64,000 bases of DNA from Maridesulfovibrio sp. (GTDB taxonomy: Bacteria; Desulfobacterota; Desulfovibrionia; Desulfovibrionales; Desulfovibrionaceae). The translations under genes were made by a program, and so were the position numbers. A model generated the notes under the pieces. It did not search any database, was not told where the DNA came from, and saw only the letters and a program-made list of their open reading frames with translations. The stretch lies in contig NZ_OY762999.1 of the NCBI RefSeq assembly GCF_963666665.1, positions 2,671,501 through 2,735,500 on the forward strand, in the 5' to 3' direction. The number at the start of each line of letters is the position of its first letter. Positions within the stretch are counted from its first letter, which is position 1. Below, in pieces: positions 44,080 through 53,502 of the stretch.

Positions 44080-45747
44080 ATGTCCGCCTTTGAAATTCCC
44101 TCCCATCATCTCCCGGCATTCACCTTCAACTCCCGTCGCTCTCCGGTATATGCCACCAAAGGAATGGTTGCTTCCAGCCAGCCACTTGCCACTGAAGCCG
44201 GGCTGGAAATACTTCGTAAAGGCGGCAACGCTGCCGATGCTGCAATTGCAGTCGCTGCCGCCCTTGCTGTTGCTGAGCCGTGCAGCACCGGTTTAGGAGG
44301 TGATGCGTTTGCCCTCTTCTATTCTGCTGCAGCAAAAAATGTGTTCGCCTTGAACGGATCCGGTAAATCTGCACAAGATATTTCCCTTGAAAAAGTAACC
44401 GCCATGGGTATTTCCGATGAATTGCCTATGCTCCACGCCATGACTGTTAATGTTCCCGGCGCGCTGGGACTCTGGGCTGATCTGGTGGAACAGCACGGAA
44501 CTCTGGAACTTTCCGAGATCCTCGCCCCGGCAATTCGTTATGCCATGCAAGGCTTCCCAGTCAGCCCGGTAACGGCCCAACTTTGGAGCGAAGGTGCTGA
44601 AATCCTGCAGAGCACTCCCGGCGGCGACCAATTGCTATTAAAAGGCAAAGCTCCACGCTGCGGTGAAATCATGCTTAACCGCAATCTGGGAATGCTCCTT
44701 GCCCGTCTGGCGGATCATTCGCCGTCCGGAGCAAAACAACTTTTCTACACGGGTGATATTGCGGAAAAAATAGTCAAAATTGTCCGCGACAACGGAGGTT
44801 TCCTTTCTGAAGGAGATATGGCTTCGCACTCCAGCCTGTTTCAAGAATCCATCAGCGTAAATTACCGGGGATATGAAATCCACGAATGTCCGCCCAACGG
44901 TCAGGGATTAGCAGCCCTGCTGGCCTTAAACACACTTGCAGACATTGATGTCGCCGGGCTGGGTGCACCAGACTCTCCGGAACGCTTGCACCATCTCATT
45001 GAGGCTATGCGGCTGGCCTTTGCAGATGCACGTCTGCACGTTGCCGATCCCCATCACTATTCAACACCTCTAGAAGAACTGCTCTCCCCCTCTTACGGCG
45101 CAAAACGGGCAGCTCAAATATTCCCGGGCCGCGCTAAGCTGGACAACACCAGCGGAGTCCCGGTCAATTCATCTGACACTGTCTATTTCTGCGTAGTGGA
45201 TAAGGATGGTAACGGCTGCTCTATGGTTAACTCCAACTACCTTGGATTCGGAACCGGAATCGTTCCCCAAGGACTCGGATTCTCCCTGCAAAACAGGGGA
45301 CACAACTTCTCTCTCGATTCAGACCATCCCAACGTGCTCGCCGGAGGCAAACGCAGTTACCACACTATCATTCCCGGCATATGCCTGCGCGAAGATAAAT
45401 CCCTGCACTCAACCTTCGGTGTCATGGGCGGATTCATGCAGCCGCAAGGCCATATGCAGGTAATCTCTGCCATGCTTGATGACGATGCGAATCCGCAGGA
45501 AGCCTTGAACAGGCTGCGTTTCTGCATTGAACCGGGAGAAGCCGGAGGTAAAGTCTGTATGGAAGAAGGTTTGCCCGCCGAGACAATAGAAAAACTATCC
45601 GCCATGGGTCATGAACTTGAAATACGCGGCGGATATAAACGGACTCTTTTTGGGCGAGGACAGATAATTGTGCGTGATCCGGACAAAGGCACACTTTGCG
45701 GAGGATGTGACCCCCGATCGGACGGACTCGCCTGCGGACTGTGTTAA
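44080..45747 (+). CDS. ggt: Gamma-glutamyltransferase family protein (Ntn hydrolase)
   Basis: The 555-residue proenzyme opens with the family block GMVASSQPLATEAGLEILRKGGNAADAAIAVAAALAV and EPCSTGLGGDAFALFY. The expected self-cleavage Thr is T367 in NSSDTVYFCVVDKDGN, making large and small subunits. GGKRSYHTIIPG and the C-terminal GGCDPRSDGLA are also typical. The enzyme splits gamma-glutamyl bonds such as in glutathione. No signal peptide is seen at the chosen start (CGGAG before ATG 44080); a longer N-terminus from 43984 has no clear leader either, so it may be cytoplasmic. Confidence 0.85.
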   Translation: MSAFEIPSHHLPAFTFNSRRSPVYATKGMVASSQPLATEAGLEILRKGGNAADAAIAVAAALAVAEPCSTGLGGDAFALFYSAAAKNVFALNGSGKSAQDISLEKVTAMGISDELPMLHAMTVNVPGALGLWADLVEQHGTLELSEILAPAIRYAMQGFPVSPVTAQLWSEGAEILQSTPGGDQLLLKGKAPRCGEIMLNRNLGMLLARLADHSPSGAKQLFYTGDIAEKIVKIVRDNGGFLSEGDMASHSSLFQESISVNYRGYEIHECPPNGQGLAALLALNTLADIDVAGLGAPDSPERLHHLIEAMRLAFADARLHVADPHHYSTPLEELLSPSYGAKRAAQIFPGRAKLDNTSGVPVNSSDTVYFCVVDKDGNGCSMVNSNYLGFGTGIVPQGLGFSLQNRGHNFSLDSDHPNVLAGGKRSYHTIIPGICLREDKSLHSTFGVMGGFMQPQGHMQVISAMLDDDANPQEALNRLRFCIEPGEAGGKVCMEEGLPAETIEKLSAMGHELEIRGGYKRTLFGRGQIIVRDPDKGTLCGGCDPRSDGLACGLC

Positions 45748-45989
45748 CAGCCCACAACATACGCAAAGCATACTATGCCACTCTACATTTGATCATATAA
45801 TCAATTTACCCAATACATTACTCAACGAGCACAATAATATTGTTTCAAAAATCAAAAGCACTAAACCGTTGTAAAACGTAAAAATTATACATTCTGGATT
45901 TTTTATTAATTCTATACTATACCCCTTTCATAATCCATTGATCTACACTTTTCACATCCGCTAGCTTAACATCCAACATCGGAGGAAGA

Positions 45990-46979
45990 ATGTTCAAGAA
46001 ATTCTCGTGCCTCGTTTTAACGTGTATGCTCTGTATGACCTTTACGACCACACCTTCACAGGCAAGCGACAATAACCTGATCATTGCGACTGCCACCACA
46101 GGCGGAACATACTATCCTGTCGGTGTTGCCATTGGGACACTGGTCAGTATCAAGCTTGCAAAAGATGACAAGATTACGGCCACAGCAATCAACTCCGCAG
46201 GTTCCGGTGAGAACATACAGATGCTCAAGAACAAGGAAGCTGATCTAGCCATCCTGCAGGCTCTTTTCGGCCTTAATGCTTACAAAGGCGAAGGCCCTTA
46301 CAAAGGCAAAGCATTCAAGGATTTCCGTTCCATCACCATGCTCTGGGAAAACGTTGAACATTTCCCCCTGCTCAATAAATACGTTAAAAAAGGCGACATT
46401 TCCGACCTCAAAGGTCTGGACAAAAAATTTTCCATCGGCAAACGCGGCAGTGGCACCGAAGGTTCCGGCCGCACCCTGCTCAAACTCATGGGTGTGGATG
46501 TAAATAAAGACCTCGTTCTTGAGTTCCTCGGTTATACTCCCTCCGCACAGGCCATGATGGACGGTCGCATTGCCGGTGCCAACATCCCCGCAGGACCTCC
46601 CGCAGCAGCAATTACCCAGCTTTACGCCCAGCTCAGCTCTGACGATGTAACCGTACTCGGATTTACTGACGAGCAACTGGCCGAAATCCAGAAAGCCTAC
46701 CCCATCTGGAACCGCTATGTAATTCCCGCAGGGACTTACCCTTCCCAGAAGGAAGACATCAAAACCATCGCCCAGCCCAACTTTCTGGCCTGCCGCGCCG
46801 ATCTTCCTGACGACGTGGTCTACAAGATCACCAAGACCATCTATGAGAACCTGCCTTTCCTGAACAACATCCACAAGGCAACCAAAGCCATGTCTCTCGA
46901 ACGCGCCACCGCAGGCCTGCCTGCCCCCCTGCATCCCGGTGCTGAAAAATTCTACCGCGAAGTCGGTGTGATTAAGTAA
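45990..46979 (+). CDS. TRAP transporter solute receptor, TAXI family
   Basis: It encodes 329 residues: a signal peptide (about 1-25, ending SQA) and a TAXI domain (IIATATTGGTYYPVGVAIGTLVS; INSAGSGENIQMLKNKEADLAILQ; GKRGSGTEGSGRTLL). TAXI receptors bind small carboxylates such as glutamate or 2-oxoglutarate and pass them to a fused permease. GGAGGAAG precedes the ATG. The 242-bp region upstream is AT-rich and likely holds the promoter. Confidence 0.9.
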   Translation: MFKKFSCLVLTCMLCMTFTTTPSQASDNNLIIATATTGGTYYPVGVAIGTLVSIKLAKDDKITATAINSAGSGENIQMLKNKEADLAILQALFGLNAYKGEGPYKGKAFKDFRSITMLWENVEHFPLLNKYVKKGDISDLKGLDKKFSIGKRGSGTEGSGRTLLKLMGVDVNKDLVLEFLGYTPSAQAMMDGRIAGANIPAGPPAAAITQLYAQLSSDDVTVLGFTDEQLAEIQKAYPIWNRYVIPAGTYPSQKEDIKTIAQPNFLACRADLPDDVVYKITKTIYENLPFLNNIHKATKAMSLERATAGLPAPLHPGAEKFYREVGVIK

Positions 46980-46989
46980 TTACGATTAA

Positions 46990-47013
46990 GGGCGGTGGAT
47001 AAACCCACCGCCC
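46990..47013 (+). promoter_or_regulatory. Strong hairpin between TRAP receptor and permease genes
   Basis: GGGCGGTGG (46990-46998) pairs perfectly with CCACCGCCC (47005-47013). No T-tract follows. Hairpins in this place often stabilise the upstream message so that the binding protein is made in excess over the permease. Confidence 0.6.
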
Positions 47014-47038
47014 CATACTCTCTTTCCAAGGATATCTT

Positions 47039-48967
47039 ATGGCCGACACCAATCCCCCAAAGCCGGCAGTTAAGAAAGATTCTGGCGGTGAAACCATTGC
47101 TATCAAACGTGTGATAGAGGGCAAAACTGCCAAATTGCTTTATGCCACGGGCATCATATGTTCCCTGTTTCATCTCTGGGTAAACACCATCGGCATCATG
47201 CCGGAAATTCAGCGCAACGCTGTTCATTACTCTTTCATGCTCTTCATCGGGTTCCTGCAGTATCCGATGCTAAAAAAACACGCCCGTGAAACCCTGCCAA
47301 TTGATTATTTTCTGGCAATCCTGTCCTTTGCAACAGGCCTTTATCTTGTTTTTTTTGAAGACGCCCTGCACATGCGCAATGAAGTGCCGATAATGGCCGA
47401 CCTCATTGCCGCAGGTCTGGCGATTGTTCTTTTGATGGAAATAACCCGCAGGACCACAGGGTTGCTCATTCCATGTCTGGCGGTAGTATTTCTGGCCTAC
47501 GGACTTGGCGGCGGACAGTATCTGGACGGGCTATGGCATTTTCCGGGCGTAACCATCCAGCGCATGCTGTACCGCATGTACTTTGCGCCGGACGGAATAT
47601 TCGGAACCATCGCCACCATATCCAGTACCTTTGTATTTCTGTTCGTGCTTTTTGCCTCGTTCCTGATCAAATCCGGAGCAGGAGAATTCATCATCAAGCT
47701 GGCAATGGCCACCATGGGACGCACAATCGGCGGCCCTGCAAAAATGGCTGTTTTCGCTTCCGGCTTCATGGGCTCTGTTTCCGGCAGCGCTGTTGCAAAT
47801 ACCGTTGGCACTGGTTCCATCACCATCCCCATGATGAAAAAAACCGGATTCCCCAGCGTGTTTGCCGGAGGAGTTGAAGCCGCCGCCTCCACAGGCGGAC
47901 AGCTCATGCCTCCCATCATGGGTGCGGGCGCGTTTATCATGAGCCAGTGGACTCAGATTCCATACCTGACTATTGTCGGCGTGGCCTTCATTCCGGCGAT
48001 CATGTATTTTATCAGTGTGGCTTTCTTTGTCCATCTACGGGCCAAAAAGCTGGGCATCAAACCTATTCCTGAAGAAGACATCCCGCGTATCGGCGATGTT
48101 ATGAAAGAAGGCTGGAACTTCTTCATACCTATCGGCGCGCTCATGGTTCTGCTCATGTACGGATTCACCCCGACCTTTGCTGCCTGCGGCGGTATTGCTG
48201 CCATTGTTGTTTCCAGCTGGCTTAACCCCAAGACCCGCATGTCCGTTCGAGACATCATGGATGCACTTGCTTCCGGCGGACAGAACATGGTCACTACAGG
48301 TGTTATCCTGCTCTGCTCCGGTATTGTGGTCGGCGTGGTGCTCATGGTCGGCATGGGCATTAAATTCTCCATGCTCATCACCATGATCGCCGGCAACAGC
48401 CTGCTCCTAACAATCATCATGGTTGCGGCTGCATCCCTCGTATTAGGTATGGGGCTGCCCGTAACCGCCTCCTATATCGTCCTGGCTGTCCTTGCTGCCC
48501 CGGCCATGCAAATGCTCGGCACAAGCCTTATAGCAGCCCATATGCTTATCTTCTGGTACTCTCAGGATGCCAACGTGACCCCGCCGGTCTGCCTTGCGGC
48601 TTACAGCGCCTCAGGCATCTCCGGCTCCAAGCCGCTGGAAACGGGATTTGAATCATGGAAAATCGCCAAGGGACTGTATATAATCCCCCTGCTGTTCTGT
48701 TACACCCCGATCCTTTTCGAGGGACCGCTCTGGCAGGTTGCCGAGACCGTCATTACCGCCACTGCAGGCCTATTCTGCTTTGCGGTATTCTTTGAAGGAT
48801 TTTGCACCTATGCACTCAATATCATCCAGCGGGCCTTATATATGGGAGCCGCAACGCTGCTGCTCTGGCCTGACATGCGGCTGCATGCTGCAGGCGCGGT
48901 CTTATTGGCTGTGATGATACTGCGTGAGCGGTCAGTCTTCAGAAAGCAGGCTTTTGAAACCGCTTGA
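47039..48967 (+). CDS. TRAP transporter fused permease (4TM-12TM)
   Basis: The 642-residue protein has many membrane segments. The N-terminal part corresponds to the small DctQ-like subunit and the rest to DctM (GFMGSVSGSAVANTVGTGSITIPMMKKTGF; GGVEAAASTGGQLMPPIMGAGAFIM; GMGLPVTASYIVLAVLAAPA). This fused type always pairs with TAXI receptors. It imports the solute by sodium or proton symport. It starts 59 bp after the receptor gene. Confidence 0.92.
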   Translation: MADTNPPKPAVKKDSGGETIAIKRVIEGKTAKLLYATGIICSLFHLWVNTIGIMPEIQRNAVHYSFMLFIGFLQYPMLKKHARETLPIDYFLAILSFATGLYLVFFEDALHMRNEVPIMADLIAAGLAIVLLMEITRRTTGLLIPCLAVVFLAYGLGGGQYLDGLWHFPGVTIQRMLYRMYFAPDGIFGTIATISSTFVFLFVLFASFLIKSGAGEFIIKLAMATMGRTIGGPAKMAVFASGFMGSVSGSAVANTVGTGSITIPMMKKTGFPSVFAGGVEAAASTGGQLMPPIMGAGAFIMSQWTQIPYLTIVGVAFIPAIMYFISVAFFVHLRAKKLGIKPIPEEDIPRIGDVMKEGWNFFIPIGALMVLLMYGFTPTFAACGGIAAIVVSSWLNPKTRMSVRDIMDALASGGQNMVTTGVILLCSGIVVGVVLMVGMGIKFSMLITMIAGNSLLLTIIMVAAASLVLGMGLPVTASYIVLAVLAAPAMQMLGTSLIAAHMLIFWYSQDANVTPPVCLAAYSASGISGSKPLETGFESWKIAKGLYIIPLLFCYTPILFEGPLWQVAETVITATAGLFCFAVFFEGFCTYALNIIQRALYMGAATLLLWPDMRLHAAGAVLLAVMILRERSVFRKQAFETA

Positions 48968-48992
48968 TCCAAGCGCAAAACAACAACCTTAT

Positions 48993-49027
48993 GGGAAAGT
49001 TTCAAGTCAGAAACTTTCCCTTTTTTT
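48993..49027 (+). terminator. Terminator of the TRAP operon
   Basis: GGGAAAGTTTC (48993-49003) and GAAACTTTCCC (49010-49020), an 11-bp perfect stem with six-base loop, then seven T. Confidence 0.93.
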
Positions 49028-49087
49028 AACAGACATGTTAAATAGAATATAATCTTTTCCACCTAATTTTTTTCAAGGAGCTGAACT

Positions 49088-49450
49088 ATGATCACCATCA
49101 TGAAAGAAAGCAGCGGCCCCATGCTGGCGGTAACGGCCACAGGCAAAGTTACAGGCAATGATTATACTGAAGTCTGGATTCCCGCCCTGCAAAAAACAAT
49201 TATGGAGCACGGCAAATGCAGGGCCCTGCTTTATATGGATGAAAATTTCAAGGGCTGGGACTTGAAGGCCATGTGGGAAGACACCAAATTCGGTTTTGCC
49301 CACCGCAATGACTTTGAAAGGCTGGCTGTTGTAGGCGGTCCCGCGTGGGTTGAATGGGGTACCAAAGTTGCCGGGGCAATGGTTAGCGGAGAAGTGAAAA
49401 CCTATCCAGCAGGAGAACTGGAAGCAGCATTAAAATGGATGGCTGAATAA
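49088..49450 (+). CDS. SpoIIAA-like (STAS-fold) protein
   Basis: The 120-residue protein resembles the SpoIIAA-like/DUF3478 group: GKVTGNDYTEVWIPALQKTIMEHGKCRALLYMDENFKGWDLKAMWEDTKFGFAHRNDFERLAVVG is its core. It has no signal peptide. The family is thought to bind hydrophobic ligands or membranes, but its role is unknown. AAGGAG precedes the ATG, and the next gene starts 8 bp after its stop. Confidence 0.75.
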   Translation: MITIMKESSGPMLAVTATGKVTGNDYTEVWIPALQKTIMEHGKCRALLYMDENFKGWDLKAMWEDTKFGFAHRNDFERLAVVGGPAWVEWGTKVAGAMVSGEVKTYPAGELEAALKWMAE

Positions 49451-49457
49451 AAACACT

Positions 49458-49925
49458 ATGCACAAAAAAGAAGTTAACGACAGCAACATCGGAATATTCA
49501 ACAACCTGATGCAGAATTACGAAGCTGAATTCTCAGCTATTACCGGAAAACACCCGGATCGACAGGGACTGTACGAACTGGATGTAACTATCTCGGAAGA
49601 ACATCCGGGGTATTTATTGTACGAAGGAGATAATCCGATTGGTTTTGCCGTATTGGGAAAACACTCTGAAATAAACGATGTTGCTGAATTTTACATTGTG
49701 CCCAGTTTCCGCAGGCGGGAATTCGGGAAAAAATTCGCCTTTGAGCTCTTTAACCTCTGCCCGGGACCATGGCAAGTCCGCCAGATAGAAGGAGCTGATA
49801 GAGCAAAGGTTTTCTGGAGGATGATCATAAACGAATACACCGGCGGACAATATAGTGAAGTAAAAGAAGACGATCCGTATTGGGGTCCGGTAACCAAACA
49901 GGAATTTCACAGCCGGACTGTTTAA
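49458..49925 (+). CDS. GNAT family N-acetyltransferase
   Basis: It encodes 155 residues with the GNAT pattern: a beta strand GYLLYEGDNPIGFAVLG, then VAEFYIVPSFRRREFGKKFAFEL, where RRREFGKK stands for the acetyl-CoA pyrophosphate loop. The substrate is unknown. There is no clear Shine-Dalgarno, so it is probably translated by coupling with the gene 8 bp upstream. A bidirectional terminator follows. Confidence 0.72.
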   Translation: MHKKEVNDSNIGIFNNLMQNYEAEFSAITGKHPDRQGLYELDVTISEEHPGYLLYEGDNPIGFAVLGKHSEINDVAEFYIVPSFRRREFGKKFAFELFNLCPGPWQVRQIEGADRAKVFWRMIINEYTGGQYSEVKEDDPYWGPVTKQEFHSRTV

Positions 49926-49964
49926 GAAAATTCAAAGGTAACTTGGCAGTAAAAAAAATGACCC

Positions 49965-50007
49965 AAAAAAAAGCCCCAGCCATAAATAAATATGACCGGG
50001 GCTTTTT
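49965..50007. terminator. Bidirectional terminator between the acetyltransferase and rpmB
   Basis: AAGCCCC (49971-49977) pairs with GGGGCTT (49998-50004). A-rich bases precede and TTTTT follows, so it can end both convergent transcripts. Confidence 0.88.
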
Positions 50008-50041
50008 ACACGACGAATCGTGCGAAAAATGAAACAGAAGC

Positions 50042-50254
50042 TTAGCTTACTGTTTTCTTAGCTACGGGCTTAACAACAGCGCCGGAGCGGATGCAGCGGG
50101 TACAAGCTTTAATGCTTTTTACTTCACCGCTGGGAAGCTGAGTGCGGACTTTCTGCAGGTTAGGCATGAAACGTCTCTTAGTCTTGTTGTGAGCATGAGA
50201 AACATTGTTGCCAGTCTGAGGACCTTTACCGCATATATCGCATACCTGGGACAT
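50042..50254 (-). CDS. rpmB: 50S ribosomal protein L28
   Basis: It encodes 70 residues, starting SQVCDICGKGPQTGNNVSHAHNKTKRRF with the L28 core VRTQLPSGEVKSIKACTRCIRSGAV. Two cysteine pairs (CDIC and CTRC) suggest a zinc-binding version. AAGGAGG precedes the ATG on the minus strand. It is divergent from yceD with about 180 bp between. Confidence 0.95.
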   Translation of the reverse strand: MSQVCDICGKGPQTGNNVSHAHNKTKRRFMPNLQKVRTQLPSGEVKSIKACTRCIRSGAVVKPVAKKTVS

Positions 50255-50386
50255 GTTGAACCTCCTTGATGGTAGTCACTTTTTTAACTTGCCGGAAAGC
50301 ACAGATTCCCGCAAGGGAAATTGCTCTTCCCGAACAAAAGAGGTATCATTTAAACGCTCGCTCTGGAAAATGCAAGCTCTTTTTCC

Positions 50387-50414
50387 TTGACAGAAGAAAA
50401 AAAACTCATATAGG
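50387..50414 (+). promoter_or_regulatory. Sigma-70 promoter for the yceD-rpmF-plsX-fab operon
   Basis: TTGACA (50387-50392) and TATAGG (50409-50414) are 16 bp apart, with an A-rich spacer. Transcription would begin near 50421, close to the yceD start at 50437. Confidence 0.6.
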
Positions 50415-50436
50415 AAACCCTTCCGCGAGGAAAAAT

Positions 50437-50955
50437 ATGTCTGAACTCTGGATTACATTAAACGACATCCCCGAAGAGGGACAAAATTTTGTTTTCGAGG
50501 ACCAGAATTTCTGGTCTGCAGCTTGGAAACAGTACAAAGTAGACGTCAAACCCGGCGATGCGCTGGTGTCTGAGGTCTATGTCCTTCCTCAGGATAAAGG
50601 ATGCCTTGTCAGAGGTGGAACCAAAGGTTCCGTGACAATAGCATGCGACAGATGCACGGCAGACTACAAGCACAATATTTCTACCGAATTCGAGGAATAT
50701 GAGCAGGTCGCTGAAGATGGGGATGATGAAGAATCACCCGTCGTAAAGACCAAAGAAGGACTCAAAATCGATATCGGTGCCCTCCTCTGGGAGCATTTTG
50801 TAATTGCACTTCCGATTAAGCCCCTTTGCAAAGAAGAATGCAAGGGACTTTGCGCCAAGTGCGGAGCCGACCTTAATATGGGCGGCTGCGAATGCGAACG
50901 GGAAGAGGGCGATCCAAGGCTTGCGGTTTTCCGCAATCTTAAGATAAAGAACTAA
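50437..50955 (+). CDS. yceD: YceD/DUF177 protein
   Basis: The 172-residue protein is of the DUF177 family, which is nearly always found just upstream of rpmF and in some species affects 23S rRNA levels. Visible are CDRCTADYKHNISTEFEEY and the C-terminal cysteine cluster CKEECKGLCAKCGADLNMGGCEC, probably zinc-binding. The frame is open from 50266, but GCGAGGAAAA before the ATG at 50437 and the promoter position set the start. Confidence 0.85.
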   Translation: MSELWITLNDIPEEGQNFVFEDQNFWSAAWKQYKVDVKPGDALVSEVYVLPQDKGCLVRGGTKGSVTIACDRCTADYKHNISTEFEEYEQVAEDGDDEESPVVKTKEGLKIDIGALLWEHFVIALPIKPLCKEECKGLCAKCGADLNMGGCECEREEGDPRLAVFRNLKIKN

Positions 50956-51006
50956 ATTCCGGTCCGCACGGATCGGTTTAAAAAAAACTCTTTAGGAGAC
51001 TTAGTC

Positions 51007-51186
51007 ATGGCACAGCCGAAAAAGAAAACTTCCAAATCCCGCAGAAACATGCGTCGTTCCCACGACCACGTAGCAACCCCCAACGTAGTATACTGCGAGT
51101 GCGGTGAACCCATCATCCCTCACAGAGCTTGCTCTTCTTGCGGTTCCTACAAAGGTCGTCAGGTAATCAATTCCGAAGATGCCTAG
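51007..51186 (+). CDS. rpmF: 50S ribosomal protein L32
   Basis: It encodes 59 residues: MAQPKKKTSKSRRNMRRSHD, then CECGEPIIPHRACSSCGSYKGRQV with the zinc-type cysteine pairs. This is the normal L32 pattern. AGGAG precedes the ATG. Its end overlaps the plsX start by 8 bases, so plsX translation is coupled to it. Confidence 0.95.
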   Translation: MAQPKKKTSKSRRNMRRSHDHVATPNVVYCECGEPIIPHRACSSCGSYKGRQVINSEDA

Positions 51187-52204
51187 CATAATACCCCGCA
51201 TTGCCGTAGACGCCATGGGTGGCGACTACGGTCTTTCGGTTATAGTTCCCGCCGCGGTAAATGCCGCTAAAACGGGACTTCCGATTACGCTGGTAGGTGA
51301 TGAGCACATGATCCGGTCCGAGCTTGAAAAGCTTGATACCGGATCATGTGTTATTGATATTGTCCACGCTTCTCAGGTTGTCACAATGGAAGACAAACCT
51401 GCCGACGCAATGCGCAAGAAGAAGGACTCGTCAATTCAGGTCGCTTGCAGACTGGTCAAGGAGGGCAAGGCCGACGGTGTCGTCAGTGCCGGTAACTCCG
51501 GAGCTACAGTCGCCTGCGGCATGTTCACTATCGGCCGGATCAAGGGAGTCCTGCGTCCGGGTATGGCCGGAATTCTGCCCACTGAAAAGAAACCCATGGT
51601 CCTGCTTGATGTAGGAGCCAATGTGGATTCCAAACCGGAACACCTTTTCCAGTTCGGCCTCATGGCCGATGTTCTGGCCCGTGACGTGCTGGGTTACGAA
51701 AACCCGCGCATCGGTCTTTTGACCATCGGTGAAGAGGAAGGCAAAGGCAACACACTGGTAAAGACCACCTACGATATGCTCAAGAATTCATCCTTGAATT
51801 TCATGGGTAATATTGAAGGACGTGATATCTTTACCGGCGATGTAGATATTGCCGTTTGTGACGGTTTCGTGGGCAACGTGGCACTCAAGCTGGCTGAAGG
51901 GCTGGCCCACAGTTTCGGCAGCCTGCTGAAAGGCGAACTCAAGCGCGACATCGTTTCCAAGCTGGGAGCAATGCTCGCAATGAAAGCTTTTAAAAGATTC
52001 AGTAGACTGTTAGACAAGTCTGAGTACGGCGGAGCTCCGGTCCTCGGACTGAAAGGAATTGTCCTTGTCTGCCATGGTAAAGCCGATTCCCGGGCAGTGG
52101 AAAAAGCCATTGAAATGGCTGCTACCTTTGTCAAAAACGATGCTGTCGCCCACCTGAAAGAAGGGTTGGCCGCGCATAAGGAAATCACCGCACCTGAATT
52201 CTAG
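51179..52204 (+). CDS. plsX: Phosphate acyltransferase PlsX
   Basis: The 341-residue enzyme converts acyl-ACP to acyl phosphate for phosphatidic acid synthesis. Motifs are RIAVDAMGGDYG at the start, VSAGNSGATVA, LLDVGANVDSKPEHL, GNIEGRDIF and KGIVLVCHGKAD. Its start lies inside the rpmF end, which is the usual rpmF-plsX arrangement. Confidence 0.95.
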   Translation: MPSIIPRIAVDAMGGDYGLSVIVPAAVNAAKTGLPITLVGDEHMIRSELEKLDTGSCVIDIVHASQVVTMEDKPADAMRKKKDSSIQVACRLVKEGKADGVVSAGNSGATVACGMFTIGRIKGVLRPGMAGILPTEKKPMVLLDVGANVDSKPEHLFQFGLMADVLARDVLGYENPRIGLLTIGEEEGKGNTLVKTTYDMLKNSSLNFMGNIEGRDIFTGDVDIAVCDGFVGNVALKLAEGLAHSFGSLLKGELKRDIVSKLGAMLAMKAFKRFSRLLDKSEYGGAPVLGLKGIVLVCHGKADSRAVEKAIEMAATFVKNDAVAHLKEGLAAHKEITAPEF

Positions 52205-52328
52205 TGTAACGCCCTCAATCAATTTGACGGGCGCAACACCAGAGCGGACTTCCTGCGGTCCTGTTTCGGACAGTAGGCGCATCACCCGGAAAATCGATCC
52301 CTTTCCATCCTAAAACAGGAATGGCGTA

Positions 52329-53315
52329 ATGAGTACTTTCTCACATATCAGGGGCCTTGGTTTCCATGTCCCTGAGCGGCTATACACTAACAGTGATCTT
52401 GAGAAATTCGTTGATACCAACGATGAATGGATAACCACCCGCACCGGAATCAAACAGCGCCATGTTGTTGAAGACGAAACATGTCTGGATCTGGCTTATG
52501 AGGCATCTGTAAAAGCCCTCAAAGCCGCAGGCATGGAAGCGGAAGAACTCACCCACATAATCATCGCCACCTTCACCGGCGATATGCCTGTTCCCACCAC
52601 ATCCTGCCTGCTCATGGAGCGGCTGGGTATCAAAAACAGGGCAGCCATGGACCTTTCTGCGGCCTGCTCCGGCTTTGTATACGCTGTTGAGGTGGCCCGG
52701 GCACTCATCAATCTCGATCCCTCTTCAAAAATTCTGGTTTGCGGTTCTGAAGTTCTCACCAGCCGGGTCAACTGGGAAGACCGTTCCACCTGCGTTCTCT
52801 TCGGAGACGGAGCAGGCGCGGTGATAATGACTGCCGGCACTGACGGAGAACCCGGAAGAGTAATCGACACATTAATCCGCGCCGATGGCGGTCCTGGCAT
52901 GAACCTGACCATTAAAGGTGCAGGCTCCGCCTACCCCTACAAAAAAGGGGATACGGTAGGTGTTGAACACTTCGTAGAAATGCAGGGACGTGAAATTTAC
53001 AAACACGCGGTCCGCTCCATGACCTCCATCTCCAATGAAATACTTGAGAGACAGGGATTGACCATTAAGGATGTTGACGTACTGCTCCCCCATCAGGCCA
53101 ACATGCGCATCATTGAGGCCGTGGGCAAGAAGCTGGGTATTGAACGCGAAAAGGTTTTTGCAAATGTGGATAAATTCGGCAACACCTCTGCCGCATCAAT
53201 CCCCATCGCACTTGCCGACGCAAAGGAATCCGGCTTTATCAAGGATGGGGATCTGGTCCTTCTGGCCACCTTTGGCGGCGGCCTGACCTGGGGATCTTCT
53301 TTGGTCCGATTCTAA
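52329..53315 (+). CDS. fabH: 3-oxoacyl-ACP synthase III FabH
   Basis: The 328-residue enzyme condenses acetyl-CoA with malonyl-ACP to start fatty acid synthesis. The active-site Cys is C113 in LSAACSGFVYA; His lies in LLPHQANMRI and Asn in FGNTSAASIP. TRTGIKQRHVV and GGGLTWGSSLVRF are family ends. It follows plsX by 124 bp. Confidence 0.95.
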   Translation: MSTFSHIRGLGFHVPERLYTNSDLEKFVDTNDEWITTRTGIKQRHVVEDETCLDLAYEASVKALKAAGMEAEELTHIIIATFTGDMPVPTTSCLLMERLGIKNRAAMDLSAACSGFVYAVEVARALINLDPSSKILVCGSEVLTSRVNWEDRSTCVLFGDGAGAVIMTAGTDGEPGRVIDTLIRADGGPGMNLTIKGAGSAYPYKKGDTVGVEHFVEMQGREIYKHAVRSMTSISNEILERQGLTIKDVDVLLPHQANMRIIEAVGKKLGIEREKVFANVDKFGNTSAASIPIALADAKESGFIKDGDLVLLATFGGGLTWGSSLVRF

Positions 53316-53502
53316 TGCGGTGTTTTCTAAAATTCTGCTGTTTTGCACTGAATTTTAACAACACCTCTGTATAAAAGGGAAAAACAACATTGTGCAAACG
53401 CACATGTATGTTTAAACAAATTAATTTAGATTAAATTTGCAGTCAAAGCCGCTTTAGGCTATGAGACGCAGGACTAGATTAATTCAACATAGAGGGAAGT
53501 AA

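Noticed and set aside
53391..53404. TGTGC-AAAC-GCACA before fabG as a further site of the sigma-54 activator
   Set aside because: The half-sites face the opposite way and no -24/-12 promoter is nearby; possibly an unrelated fatty-acid regulator site.
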